From the NCBI GenBank assembly GCA_900470965.1, contig UCCS01000004.1, forward strand, positions 24,090 to 88,089: 64,000 bases of DNA, written 5' to 3'. This stretch comes from Hyphomicrobiales bacterium (lineage in GTDB: Bacteria > Pseudomonadota > Alphaproteobacteria > Rhizobiales > Rhizobiaceae). Of this stretch, positions 25,993-34,658 are shown one piece after another. Each line of letters begins with the position of its first letter. The stretch's first letter is position 1. The notes beneath the pieces are model-generated. The model did not search any database. It was given only the letters and a program-made list of their open reading frames with translations, and was not told where the DNA came from. The position numbers and the translations under genes are program-made.

Positions 25993-27192
25993 TCACCCGT
26001 TGTCGTCAGTGAGGAAGGTCTCGGCAAGCCGCACCCAGTAGCGGGCGGCGGGCGCAATGATCGCGTCGTTGAAATCATAGTGAGCGCTGTGAAGAGGCGC
26101 GCTGTCGCCATTGCCGACGAAGAGATAGCTGCCCGGCTTCTCCTGCAGCATGAAGGCGAAATCCTCGCTTGCCGTGCGCGGGCGGAACCCAGCCTCGATC
26201 CTTTCCGGCTCGAAAGAGGAGAGCGCGACATCGCGGGCAAAGGCCGTCTCGGCCCGATGGTTGATGAGCGCCGGAAAGCCAAGCCGGTAATCGACCTCGG
26301 CCGTTGCCCCGAAGCTCTCAGCTTGGGCTAGGGCAAGCGCCGGCACGCGTTCCTGGAGTTTGTCGCGCACCGCCTGGTTGAAGGCACGCATGGTGAGCTT
26401 TAGCTCGACGCTCTCCGGAATGACATTCGACGCTGACCCGGCATGGATGGAGCCGACGGTGACGACGGCCATATCCTGCGGATCGACATTGCGTGAGACG
26501 ATGCTTTGCAACGCCGTGATGAAGGAAGCCGATGCCAGCACCGGATCGACGGCGCGATGCGGCTCGGCGCCATGTCCACCCTTACCGACGATGCGGATGA
26601 CCGCCTGGTCGACGGACGCCATGGCGGCATCGGCAACGAAACCGAACTTACCGGCCGGCACGGCCGGCCAATTGTGCAGCCCAAAGACCGCATCGACCGG
26701 AAACCGTTCGAACAGGCCTTCCGAGATCATCTTGCGGGCACCGGCGCCGATTTCCTCGGCCGGCTGGAAGATCAGCCGCAACGTACCGCTGAAATTGCCG
26801 GCCTCGGCCAGATAGCGCGCAGCGGCAAGCAGGATCGTCGTATGGCCATCGTGGCCGCAGGCATGCATGACACCGGGATTGCTGCTTGCATAGGAAAGGC
26901 TTGTCGCCTCCTCGATCGGGAGGGCATCCATATCGGCTCGGATGGCAATGGAGCGCTTGCCGTTTCCGCGGGCCAGGGTGGCGACGATGCCGGTGCCGGC
27001 AATGCCCGTCGCCACCTCATAGCCCCAGGAGGAAAGGTGTGATGCCACGAGCTTGCTCGTGCGGCGCTCCTGAAAAGCAAGCTCCGGATATTGGTGAAGG
27101 TCGTGGCGCAGCGCGATGAATTCATCGAGATAGGCGGCAATTCCCGTCTCGACCGGATCGTGGCTGCGCGAAGGTTTTGCAATGACGTTCAT
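25993..27192 (-). CDS. M20 family amidohydrolase (N-acyl amino acid deacylase type)
   Basis: This 399-residue metallopeptidase-fold enzyme of the hippurate hydrolase/N-acyl-L-amino-acid amidohydrolase group shows IAIRADMDALPIEEAT (about 81-96), the metal-site GVMHACGHDGHTTIL, IFQPAEEIGAGA with the catalytic Glu pair, and GGHGAEPHRAVDPV in the dimerisation domain. A likely role is removing the N-acetyl group after oxidative C-S cleavage, as SndA/YxeP do. It lies between an LLM monooxygenase (18-base gap) and the GNAT gene. Confidence 0.9.
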   Translation of the reverse strand: MNVIAKPSRSHDPVETGIAAYLDEFIALRHDLHQYPELAFQERRTSKLVASHLSSWGYEVATGIAGTGIVATLARGNGKRSIAIRADMDALPIEEATSLSYASSNPGVMHACGHDGHTTILLAAARYLAEAGNFSGTLRLIFQPAEEIGAGARKMISEGLFERFPVDAVFGLHNWPAVPAGKFGFVADAAMASVDQAVIRIVGKGGHGAEPHRAVDPVLASASFITALQSIVSRNVDPQDMAVVTVGSIHAGSASNVIPESVELKLTMRAFNQAVRDKLQERVPALALAQAESFGATAEVDYRLGFPALINHRAETAFARDVALSSFEPERIEAGFRPRTASEDFAFMLQEKPGSYLFVGNGDSAPLHSAHYDFNDAIIAPAARYWVRLAETFLTDDNG

Positions 27193-27210
27193 GGAATTGT
27201 CCGCCGCGCC

Positions 27211-28560
27211 TCAGGCGCTGGCAGCCTTTCCCTGTTCGACCTCACCGGCATCTGTCGCATAGCGGCTCTCGCGGAAAGGCAGCCCCAGATGATCGCGGAG
27301 CGTCTCACCCTTCAGTACGGGATCGAAATAGCCGCGCCTTTCGAGGATCGGCAGCACATGGCGGGAAAAATCATCGAAGCCTTCGGCGATGACGGGGAAC
27401 CCAAGGATGAAACCATCGGCAGCCTCGCCGTCGATCCAGCGGATGATCTCGTTGGCGATATGATCTGCAGTACCGATGAACGCCGTGCGCGGCGTTGCCG
27501 CGTCGAGCGCGACATCCCGGAGGGTGAGTCCCTTTTCGCGCGCCGTCTTCTTGATCCGATCCGTCGTGGCACGGAAATTGTTGCGGCCGATGTCGCCGAT
27601 ATCAGGGAAAGGTTCGTCGAGCGGATAGGCGCTGAAATCGTGATGGTCGAAGAAGCGGCCGAGATAGAGCAGCGCCTCTTCAATGGTGACGAGATTGCGG
27701 ATCGCCTGATACTTGGCCTCCGCTTCCTCTGCCGTCGCGCCGACGATCGGGCCGATACCGGGATAGACGCCGATCTCTGCGGTCCGTCGCCCTTGCGCGA
27801 TCGCGCTCTGCTTGAGTTGCTTGTAGAAAGCCTGCGCTTCCTCGATCGGTCCGCCGTTGGTGAAGACCGCGTCGGCATGTTTGCCGGCGAGCCGGATACC
27901 GGAATCGGAGGCGCCCGCCTGGAAAACCACCGGCTGGCCCTGTTTCGAGCGGCCGATATTGAGCGGCCCTTCGATGCGGAAGAAGCGCCCCTTGTGGTTC
28001 AGCCGGTGCAGTTTGGTCTTGTCGGCGTAGACGCCGCTCTGACGGTCGCGCACGAAGGCATCGTCATCCCAAGAGTCCCAGAGACCCCTGATGGCGTCGA
28101 TATATTCCTCAGCGATCTCGTAACGCAGCTCGTGCTCGGGATGCTCGCGCCCATAGTTGCGGCCCGAGCCTTCGAGTGGCGAGGTCACGGCATTCCAGCC
28201 GGCACGGCCGCCGCTGACGAGGTCGATGGAGGCGAACTGCCGGGCAATCGTGAAGGGATCGCTGTAGGAAGTGGAGACGGTGCCGACTAAGCCGATCTTC
28301 GAGGTCGAGGCCGCAAGCGCAGCAAGGATCGTCAGCGGCTCGAACCGGTTGAGGAAGTGCGGGATCGATTGTTCGTTGATATAGAGGCCGTCGGCAACGA
28401 AGGCGAAGGCGATGCCTGCTTCTTCGGCCTTGCGCGCCGTCTTGACGAAAAAGTCGAAATTGGTGCTGGCATCGGCCGGGCCGCTTGGATGTTTCCAGGC
28501 GTTCATATGGCCGCCCGGGCCCTGCAGCATGATACCGAAAGTGATTTTCTTCTTGGCCAT
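27211..28560 (-). CDS. NtaA/SnaA/DszA-type FMNH2-dependent monooxygenase
   Basis: This 449-residue LLM monooxygenase has blocks KKKITFGIMLQGPGGHMNAW, GIAFAFVADGLYINEQ, GTVSTSYSDPFTIARQFAS and SGGRAGWNAVTSPLEG. It belongs to the same class as Bacillus YxeK/CmoJ, which oxidise N-acetylated S-alkyl cysteines at the carbon next to sulfur. It needs reduced FMN; no reductase gene is in the operon, so the product at 14363-14923 is the likely donor. It lies 23 bases after the upstream LLM gene. Confidence 0.88.
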   Translation of the reverse strand: MAKKKITFGIMLQGPGGHMNAWKHPSGPADASTNFDFFVKTARKAEEAGIAFAFVADGLYINEQSIPHFLNRFEPLTILAALAASTSKIGLVGTVSTSYSDPFTIARQFASIDLVSGGRAGWNAVTSPLEGSGRNYGREHPEHELRYEIAEEYIDAIRGLWDSWDDDAFVRDRQSGVYADKTKLHRLNHKGRFFRIEGPLNIGRSKQGQPVVFQAGASDSGIRLAGKHADAVFTNGGPIEEAQAFYKQLKQSAIAQGRRTAEIGVYPGIGPIVGATAEEAEAKYQAIRNLVTIEEALLYLGRFFDHHDFSAYPLDEPFPDIGDIGRNNFRATTDRIKKTAREKGLTLRDVALDAATPRTAFIGTADHIANEIIRWIDGEAADGFILGFPVIAEGFDDFSRHVLPILERRGYFDPVLKGETLRDHLGLPFRESRYATDAGEVEQGKAASA

Positions 28561-28583
28561 GGGTTCAATCCTCCTGGGGATGG

Positions 28584-29576
28584 TCAGGCTGCGAGGGAAA
28601 GCCGTTCCTTGGCGAGCAACTCGATTGAGGAAAGCCGCTCGGAAGCGGCGAGTGCCGGTGTATCGAGAATGAATTCCTTGACCCCGTAGCGGCGATGCAG
28701 CTCGTCCAGTTCCTTGCGGATCTGGGCTGCGGTACCGTGCAGCACGCTCGGCACTTTTTCCTCGATGCGATACTCGGTGACACCGGCCTGCCTTGCGAAT
28801 TCGGCCGCCTGTTCTTCGCCGCCGACATTCACGGTCTGGCCGTTCGGTAGGGAGACCTTCACAATGCGCAGATTGCCGACGCGCTCGCGCGCCTGTTCCT
28901 CGCTGTCGGCTGCGAAGGCAGCCAGCGCCAGAATCGGCCTCTTGCCATCGGAGGCGCGTTCATAAGCTTCGAAGGTCTTGCGCAGGTTCTCTGGATCGCC
29001 GTTGAGATGCCCGGCAAAAACCAGCTCCCAGCCTTTCTCGGCGGCAAGCACTGCGCTCTCGACGCTTGCGCCGAGAAGGAAGCGCTCCGGCGCATGAGGC
29101 GGAAAGGGCATCGCCTGCGCACCTTCATAGTTGGGATCAGCCGCAAGATAGGTGTTGATGTCGGAAAGCTGGACGGCGAAATCCGGCTTTCTTTCAGGAT
29201 CGAAAGCCGCCTGAAGAGCCCGTGTCGACAGCGGAAAGCCGCCTGGCGCCTTGCCGACGCCGAGGTCGACGCGGCCGGGCGCAAGCGAGGCGAGAAGATT
29301 GAAGGTCTCGGCCACTTTGTAGGCGCTGTAGTGTTGGAGCATCACCCCGCCCGACCCGATGCGAATTTTCGAAGTTCGCGCCAGGAGATAGGCAATCAGT
29401 GTTTCCGGCGCAGAGCTCGCCAGATTGGACATATTGTGATGCTCGGCGACCCAGAACCGGTGATAGCCGAGTTCCTCGGCCCGGATCGCCAGTCGCACGC
29501 TTGCCTGCAAGGCTTCGCTAGCGCTTTTTCCCTGTTCGATCGGGCTCTTGTCGAGAAGGCTGAGAAAATAGGTCAT
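28584..29576 (-). CDS. MsnO8-type LLM class oxidoreductase
   Basis: This 330-residue luciferase-like protein has the opening MTYFLSLLDKSPIEQGKSA and AEELGYHRFWVAEHHNMSN (about 35-53), the MsnO8/YhbW-type signature, plus GSGGVMLQHYSAYKVAE and GRVDLGVGKAPGG. The ATG at 29576 is preceded by GAGGCG. It is the first gene of the roughly 9.7-kb sulfur operon. A promoter and a long palindrome lie immediately upstream. The substrate is unknown. Confidence 0.86.
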   Translation of the reverse strand: MTYFLSLLDKSPIEQGKSASEALQASVRLAIRAEELGYHRFWVAEHHNMSNLASSAPETLIAYLLARTSKIRIGSGGVMLQHYSAYKVAETFNLLASLAPGRVDLGVGKAPGGFPLSTRALQAAFDPERKPDFAVQLSDINTYLAADPNYEGAQAMPFPPHAPERFLLGASVESAVLAAEKGWELVFAGHLNGDPENLRKTFEAYERASDGKRPILALAAFAADSEEQARERVGNLRIVKVSLPNGQTVNVGGEEQAAEFARQAGVTEYRIEEKVPSVLHGTAAQIRKELDELHRRYGVKEFILDTPALAASERLSSIELLAKERLSLAA

Positions 29577-29597
29577 GCGAAAACGCCTCATCCGGAT

Positions 29598-29630
29598 CCA
29601 TATTGTCTATAAAAACAGTAGACAATATGG
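29598..29630. promoter_or_regulatory. Long palindromic operator at the head of the sulfur operon (site 4)
   Basis: This is a perfect inverted repeat with 12-bp arms (CCATATTGTCTA / TAGACAATATGG) and a 9-base spacer. Its core at 29606-29622 is the same TYYAT-N7-RTRGA motif found upstream of tauA, metQ and the flavin reductase. It starts right after a TATAAT box on the minus strand, so it covers the expected transcription start. This is where a repressor would act. Confidence 0.65.
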
Positions 29631-29658
29631 ATTATAAGAAATCGCTTTCTCATTTCAG
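29631..29658 (-). promoter_or_regulatory. Promoter of the 19.9-29.6 kb sulfur operon
   Basis: On the minus strand there is CTGAAA (4 of 6 matches to the -35 consensus) and a perfect TATAAT with a 16-base spacer. It directly abuts the palindromic operator and lies 55 bases before the first start codon. Confidence 0.6.
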
Positions 29659-30250
29659 GGCAGCAGCAGGAAAAAGCGTTTGGGAGACGGAATAGAAAGC
29701 GAACTTCAAAACGCATCTCACCGATAGGCGGATCACGCGCCCTGAGAGCCACGACCGCGACAAGCCGAAAGGGCGAGCAGATGGCCGACCGCGCCGACGA
29801 CGCGGCACAGGATGTTATGAATGCTATTCAGAGATCACACGGTGAAAATTGCCTCTCGATCGCTGATCGGCGTCGCAAAACCTTGGTATGAGGTTCGGAG
29901 TTCGTACACGAGCATGGATAGTCGGGCGGCAACAGCACCACGGGTGCGTTTTCAGGCCCTACTCGCGGGAAGAGATATCGATGCCGTTGACGGTCACATA
30001 TCTATGGAGCTCGAGCGTCCAAGGCACTGCAGTCGACGCCGACCGGCTTCTGCCCGAGAAGTCGATCTTTCAAGTGTGTGAGTGCAGTCATAGTCGTGGT
30101 GGCCTCGGACGTTCCGGCGGGTCCTGACACCGCATAGATGCCTGCAGAGGCGTCAGCCGTTTCCAACTGACGCCGGTCTGCATGCCTATGGTTTCTCTGC
30201 CGGAGCCCAAGCATCAGACAAATCTGTCAGAATACCCGGGCAGACGATCC
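29659..30250. other. Gene-poor stretch between sulfur operon and TMAO permease gene
   Basis: These 592 bases contain no intact gene. The only recognisable content is the degraded alpha/beta-hydrolase-like sequence annotated at about 29830-30095. No terminator is visible behind tmoP. Confidence 0.45.
29830..30095 (-). pseudogene. Degenerate alpha/beta-hydrolase remnant (N-terminal part)
   Basis: Read on the minus strand, one frame gives HRYVTVNGIDISSRE and then a stop. Shifting frame at that point gives GPENAPVVLL-PPDYPCS. Joined, this closely resembles the start of alpha/beta hydrolases of the epoxide hydrolase/haloalkane dehalogenase kind (VNGIDIxxRExGPxNAPVVLLLHGxPxSS). The usual LHG oxyanion motif is altered to PPD by point changes. 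Further frame changes follow and no C-terminal part is found. I take it as a decayed fragment; the boundaries are approximate. Confidence 0.42.
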
Positions 30251-32035
30251 TCAAGCGGGCAATTGGAAGATCCAGTTGGCGATCAATACGATGGCGAGAC
30301 CGCCGGCAAGCGCGAGGTATGGCAATATCCCGGCCTTTTTGACACCGAGGTCCTGGCCCACGAGCCCGAGGTCGTCCATGGCGCCGGCCGGGAATTTGCC
30401 GCCGTCGCGGACGTAGTGGCGATAGGCGAAAACCGGCAGGATAAGCGCGGCGAAGATGAAGCCGACCCAGAGCGCGTTGGCGTAGCCCCAGACCTTGGCG
30501 CCGGCGCCGAGGAAGAGCGCGTTGACGAAGGCAAGCACGGTATTGACGCCGATCAGCCAGGTGGGGGCCTTCCAGGGACGCTCGACATGACCGGAATCGA
30601 TGCGATGGATCCAGCCGGAATTAAGGTTCAGGAAGTTGAAGATGATGTAACCGACATTGGAGACGGCGAGCACGAAGAAATAGCCGCCAGCATCGGACGC
30701 GATCGCCAACAGGAAAAGATTGAAGGCAAAGTCCGTCCACATCGCCCGGGTCGGGGCGCCGTGTTCGTTGACATGGTCGAGATATTTCGGCAGCCAGCCA
30801 TCCTTCGAGCCCTGGTAGAGCGTGCGCGAGGAGCCTGCCATCGCCGTCATGATGGCGAGGAAAAGCGCCATGATCATCAGCACGACGAGAAGCTGGGTGA
30901 CGACACGGCCGGCGCCGATCAGTCCGCCGAGTGCTTCGGCGACACCCGTCCCGTCAATGATGCCCGGCGCCAGCATGCCCGCATGACCGAGCACGCCCTG
31001 GAAGGCGAAAGGTACGAGGAAGAAGAACAAGCAGCAGGCAAGGCCGGAATAGAAGATCGCCTTGAAGGTATCCGTCTTGGGGTTCTTCAGTTCGCGCGTA
31101 TAGCAGACCGCAGTCTCGAAACCGTAGGTCGACCAGGCGGCGATATAGAGACCGCCGAGGAACAGCGTCCAGCCGCCATTGCTCCAGGTACCGTCGGTGC
31201 CGGCATAGGCCGCCGTTGGCGGAACCAGCCCGGTGACGTTGGCGCTAACGATCTGGCCGCTGATGATCGGATAAAGACCGATGATGAGCAGCGGTACGAG
31301 CACGATGATCGCCAGCCATTTCTGGACGCTCGCCGTCTCGGAGATGCCGCGATGCTGGATCGCAAAGATGATCAGCATCAGGATGCCGCCGATGAAGAAG
31401 GTGGCGTTGATATTGGCGGTGGCCAGGAAGGGAATGCTGAAGCTGACGAGCGACCAGCTGCGGATCGCCGGCGTCAGCGCGGATACGCCGTCCGCGCTCA
31501 GCAGCGCCTTGACCGCATCCTCAGGCGAAGTGCCGGCATGGGCAGCAATATATTCGGCGACGCGGGGGCTATCGGCCGTGATCGAAGCGGCATGCGCGCT
31601 GATCCAAGCGAGGACCGCCTGCGAATCCGCTGCCGGGATCGGGAAGAAGGCATTGAGAATATATCCGGCCGCAATGGCGCAGCCGAGCGAAAGCACCGGA
31701 GACCAGGCAAACCAGTTGCACCAGACGGACAGCGGCGCGATGAATTTCGAATAGCGCAGCCAGGCCGTGGCGCCATAGACCGATGCGCCACCCGACTTGT
31801 TGCCGAACATGCCGGCGATTTCGGCATAGGTGAAGGATTGCAGGAAGCCCATGATCATCGAGATGATCCAGACCACAAAGGCGAGCTTGCCGGTCGTACC
31901 TGCAATACCGCCGATGGAGAAGAGAACAAGCGGTGGCACGCCGGCTGCCACCCAAAACGCACCCTTCCAGTCAAGCGCGCGTATAAGTTTACCTTCGGTG
32001 CCGGCGGCAACGCCGGCGTCCACGATATCCGTCAT
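30251..32035 (-). CDS. tmoP: APC-superfamily permease, probable TMAO permease TmoP
   Basis: This 594-residue amino acid-polyamine-organocation family protein has about 12 to 14 membrane helices, for instance FWVAAGVPPLVLFSIGGIAG near residue 27 and LAFVVWIISMIMGFLQSF after it. It is longer than typical members because of an extended periplasmic loop (about 130-180). Divergence from tdm and proximity to tmm match the Methylocella silvestris arrangement in which TmoP imports trimethylamine N-oxide. The function is therefore assigned by context plus family. I chose the ATG at 32035 because the longer frame adds 65 residues of leader-like sequence. Confidence 0.8.
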   Translation of the reverse strand: MTDIVDAGVAAGTEGKLIRALDWKGAFWVAAGVPPLVLFSIGGIAGTTGKLAFVVWIISMIMGFLQSFTYAEIAGMFGNKSGGASVYGATAWLRYSKFIAPLSVWCNWFAWSPVLSLGCAIAAGYILNAFFPIPAADSQAVLAWISAHAASITADSPRVAEYIAAHAGTSPEDAVKALLSADGVSALTPAIRSWSLVSFSIPFLATANINATFFIGGILMLIIFAIQHRGISETASVQKWLAIIVLVPLLIIGLYPIISGQIVSANVTGLVPPTAAYAGTDGTWSNGGWTLFLGGLYIAAWSTYGFETAVCYTRELKNPKTDTFKAIFYSGLACCLFFFLVPFAFQGVLGHAGMLAPGIIDGTGVAEALGGLIGAGRVVTQLLVVLMIMALFLAIMTAMAGSSRTLYQGSKDGWLPKYLDHVNEHGAPTRAMWTDFAFNLFLLAIASDAGGYFFVLAVSNVGYIIFNFLNLNSGWIHRIDSGHVERPWKAPTWLIGVNTVLAFVNALFLGAGAKVWGYANALWVGFIFAALILPVFAYRHYVRDGGKFPAGAMDDLGLVGQDLGVKKAGILPYLALAGGLAIVLIANWIFQLPA

Positions 32036-32282
32036 CGGTGAAATTCCCCATTCTATTTGTTCGGGACGTAGCTTTGCGTACGTCTCCCTGAACGCGCCTC
32101 CCGTGGCATTGCATGGGCTGCCCGGCATTTTCTCGATCCGCGTTCCCGAGCGGATTTCCGAGTCTCGACCCTTTATGCATAGTGAAGATATTTTCTTTTT
32201 AGTCAACATCCCTTTACTTTCGGGCGGCATTTTGTCAGCATGATTTGCGTGCCGGAGAGCACATCAATCCCATGAGGACCAC
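32036..32282. promoter_or_regulatory. Divergent promoter region of tmoP and tdm
   Basis: These 247 bases separate two divergent genes of one pathway. An AT-rich block around 32183-32220 is the most promoter-like part. No dyad operator was recognised with confidence. Confidence 0.45.
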
Positions 32283-34652
32283 ATGCGAGATCTCCATCCC
32301 GGGATGTCAGGGGTGCGACCGGTGTCGGCAAGCATCATCCGCTATCCCGGTATCCCCGCGCTGCCCGAGGGTGTCGAGCGTTACCGCTGCAAGGGCGGTG
32401 GATCCCTTGTTGTTCGCGTCGAGGCAGGCGACCACGTCACCCTAATCGACAGCGAAGGTGGACAAGCCTGCGAGCTTTCCTTCCTCGACGAAAATGGCCG
32501 GTTTCAATCGACCGGCCTCGGCGCAGCCTTCACCGGCTCGGCCGAAGGACTAAAGGCCATTCTCTCTTCAGGTGATGAGGGCGCCGCCCGGACCCGCACG
32601 GCGCTTGAGCGACGCGGTGCCGATCTCGCCACGGCAGGTGCGATCCGCATCTTCAGCGAAGCCTCCATTCCCGGCAGCAGGGCGGAGTTTGCGATCACGA
32701 TGAAGGGTCTGCTGATTGCCGCCGCACCTGCGACGACGATGTCGCCTGACGCGCAGGATACGGCAACGCCGATCGAGATCCGCATCAGGCGCAGCAGGCT
32801 GATCCGCGACTATGCCGCCGCCCTCCCTGAGCCGATGGCGGATCCGATCGAGGACATCCGCATCAAGGCAGCGACCGCCTCGGCCTATTTCGTCCGTGCC
32901 GGAGAGTTCATCCAGATCATCGATGTCTACGGGAGGCAATGCACCGATTTCCAGGCCTTTGCCGCCCGCAAGGTCGATAAGGGCCTTGATCTTGCGCTCG
33001 ATTCCACCGTGACCCGCACCCTGCTCGGCCGCAGCTATCCTGCCCCCGGCCTGCCGTCCAAGGCTTTCGACCGCGATTTCGAGCCGCTGGTGGAAGTCGT
33101 CCAGGACACGGTCGGCCGCCATGACGCATTCGCGACCGCCTGCAATTCGCGCTACTACGACGACATGGGCTATCCCGGCCATGTCAATTGCACCGACAAT
33201 TTCAATGCGGCGCTGGCGCCCTACGGCATAGCTGGCCGGAAGGGCTGGGAGGCGCTCAATTATTTCTACAATACGAATATCGACCACAACAACCAGCTCT
33301 ATCTCGACGAGCCATGGTCGCGGCCGGGCGATTATGTGCTGATGCGGGCGCTGACCGACCTCGTCTGCGTCTCCTCCTCCTGCCCCGACGATATCGATGC
33401 GGCCAACGGCTGGGATCCGACCGATATCCACGTGCGCACCTTCTCCGGAAAAGAAAAATTCTCAAGAGCGGTAGCCTATCGCATGACCCCTGACGCCGAT
33501 GCAGAACTGACGCGGGAAACCGCCTTCCACCCCCGCCTCTCGGCACTGACGCGGGATTACACCGAATATCGCGGCTACTGGCTGCCAAACCGGTTTTCCT
33601 CCGCAGGTCCGGTCGAGGAATATTGGGCCTGCCGCGAGAAGGCCGCCGTCATCGACCTGTCGCCGTTGCGCAAATTCGAAGTCACGGGCCCGGATGCCGA
33701 GGAACTGCTGCAATATTGCCTGACGCGCGATGTGCGCAAGCTGTCGACCGGGCAGGTTGTCTATTCCGCCATGTGTTACGAGCACGGCGGCATGATCGAC
33801 GACGGCACGCTCTTCCGCCTCGGCGACAAGAATTTCCGCTGGATCGGCGGCGACGACTACAGCGGCATATGGCTGCGCGAACAGGCCGAGAAGAAGGGCT
33901 TCAAGGCCTGGGTACGCTCTTCAACAGACCAGATGCACAATATCGCCCTGCAGGGACCAAAGAGCAGGGACATCCTCAAGGAGATCATCTGGACGGCGCC
34001 ACGCCAGCCTGAGATCGGCGAGCTCGAATGGTTCCGTTTCACAGTCGGCCGCATCGGTGGCTTTGAAGGCGCTCCGGTCGTCGTCTCGCGTACCGGCTAT
34101 ACCGGCGAACTCGGCTACGAGATCTTCTGTCATCCGAAGGATGCGCTGACCGTCTTCGATGCCGTCTGGAAGGCCGGCGAACCCTATGGGCTGAAGCCGA
34201 TGGGACTGGAAGCGCTCGACATGGTCCGCATCGAGGCAGGCCTCGTCTTCGCCCATCACGAATTCGACGATCAGACCGATCCGTTCGAGGCTGGCATTGG
34301 TTTTACCGTGCCGCTGAAATCCAAGCAGGACGATTTTATCGGCCGCGAGGCGCTGCTGCGCCGCAAGGAGCATCCGCGCCACCTCATGGTTGGCCTCGAC
34401 GTTAAGGCGAACGAAACGGTCGGCCACGGCGACTGCATCCATCTCGGCCGCGCCCAGATAGGCGTCGTCACCAGCGCGACGCGCTCTCCGATCCTCGGCA
34501 AGACGATCGCACTCGCCCGCATCGACGTGACCCATGCCGGCGTTGGCACCGAGGTCGAGATCGGCAAGCTCGACGGACAGCAGAAGCGCCTGCCGGCGGT
34601 GATAGTGCCCCTATCACACTACGACCCTCAGAAGACGCGACCGCGTTCGTAA
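32283..34652 (+). CDS. tdm: Trimethylamine N-oxide demethylase (DUF1989 + GcvT-like domains)
   Basis: This 789-residue two-domain enzyme has an N-terminal DUF1989 part (about 15-390) and a C-terminal tetrahydrofolate-binding GcvT-like part (about 400-785). The fusion is that of Tdm, which converts TMAO to dimethylamine and formaldehyde and passes formaldehyde to THF. Cys287, Cys303 and Cys367 have the spacing (16 and 64) that I recall for the zinc ligands of Methylocella Tdm. Supporting blocks are GYPGHVNCTDNFNAAL and GWDPTDIHVRTF. The ATG follows GAGG at 32275-32278. It ends 6 bases before the convergent PAS protein gene. Confidence 0.92.
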   Translation: MRDLHPGMSGVRPVSASIIRYPGIPALPEGVERYRCKGGGSLVVRVEAGDHVTLIDSEGGQACELSFLDENGRFQSTGLGAAFTGSAEGLKAILSSGDEGAARTRTALERRGADLATAGAIRIFSEASIPGSRAEFAITMKGLLIAAAPATTMSPDAQDTATPIEIRIRRSRLIRDYAAALPEPMADPIEDIRIKAATASAYFVRAGEFIQIIDVYGRQCTDFQAFAARKVDKGLDLALDSTVTRTLLGRSYPAPGLPSKAFDRDFEPLVEVVQDTVGRHDAFATACNSRYYDDMGYPGHVNCTDNFNAALAPYGIAGRKGWEALNYFYNTNIDHNNQLYLDEPWSRPGDYVLMRALTDLVCVSSSCPDDIDAANGWDPTDIHVRTFSGKEKFSRAVAYRMTPDADAELTRETAFHPRLSALTRDYTEYRGYWLPNRFSSAGPVEEYWACREKAAVIDLSPLRKFEVTGPDAEELLQYCLTRDVRKLSTGQVVYSAMCYEHGGMIDDGTLFRLGDKNFRWIGGDDYSGIWLREQAEKKGFKAWVRSSTDQMHNIALQGPKSRDILKEIIWTAPRQPEIGELEWFRFTVGRIGGFEGAPVVVSRTGYTGELGYEIFCHPKDALTVFDAVWKAGEPYGLKPMGLEALDMVRIEAGLVFAHHEFDDQTDPFEAGIGFTVPLKSKQDDFIGREALLRRKEHPRHLMVGLDVKANETVGHGDCIHLGRAQIGVVTSATRSPILGKTIALARIDVTHAGVGTEVEIGKLDGQQKRLPAVIVPLSHYDPQKTRPRS

Positions 34653-34658
34653 AAACCT

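Noticed and set aside
30182..32041. A 619-codon open frame on the plus strand
   Set aside because: It lies exactly antisense to the TMAO permease gene. Its translation is rich in Asp, Glu, Arg and Gly without any domain, as expected from the shadow of a high-GC membrane-protein gene.
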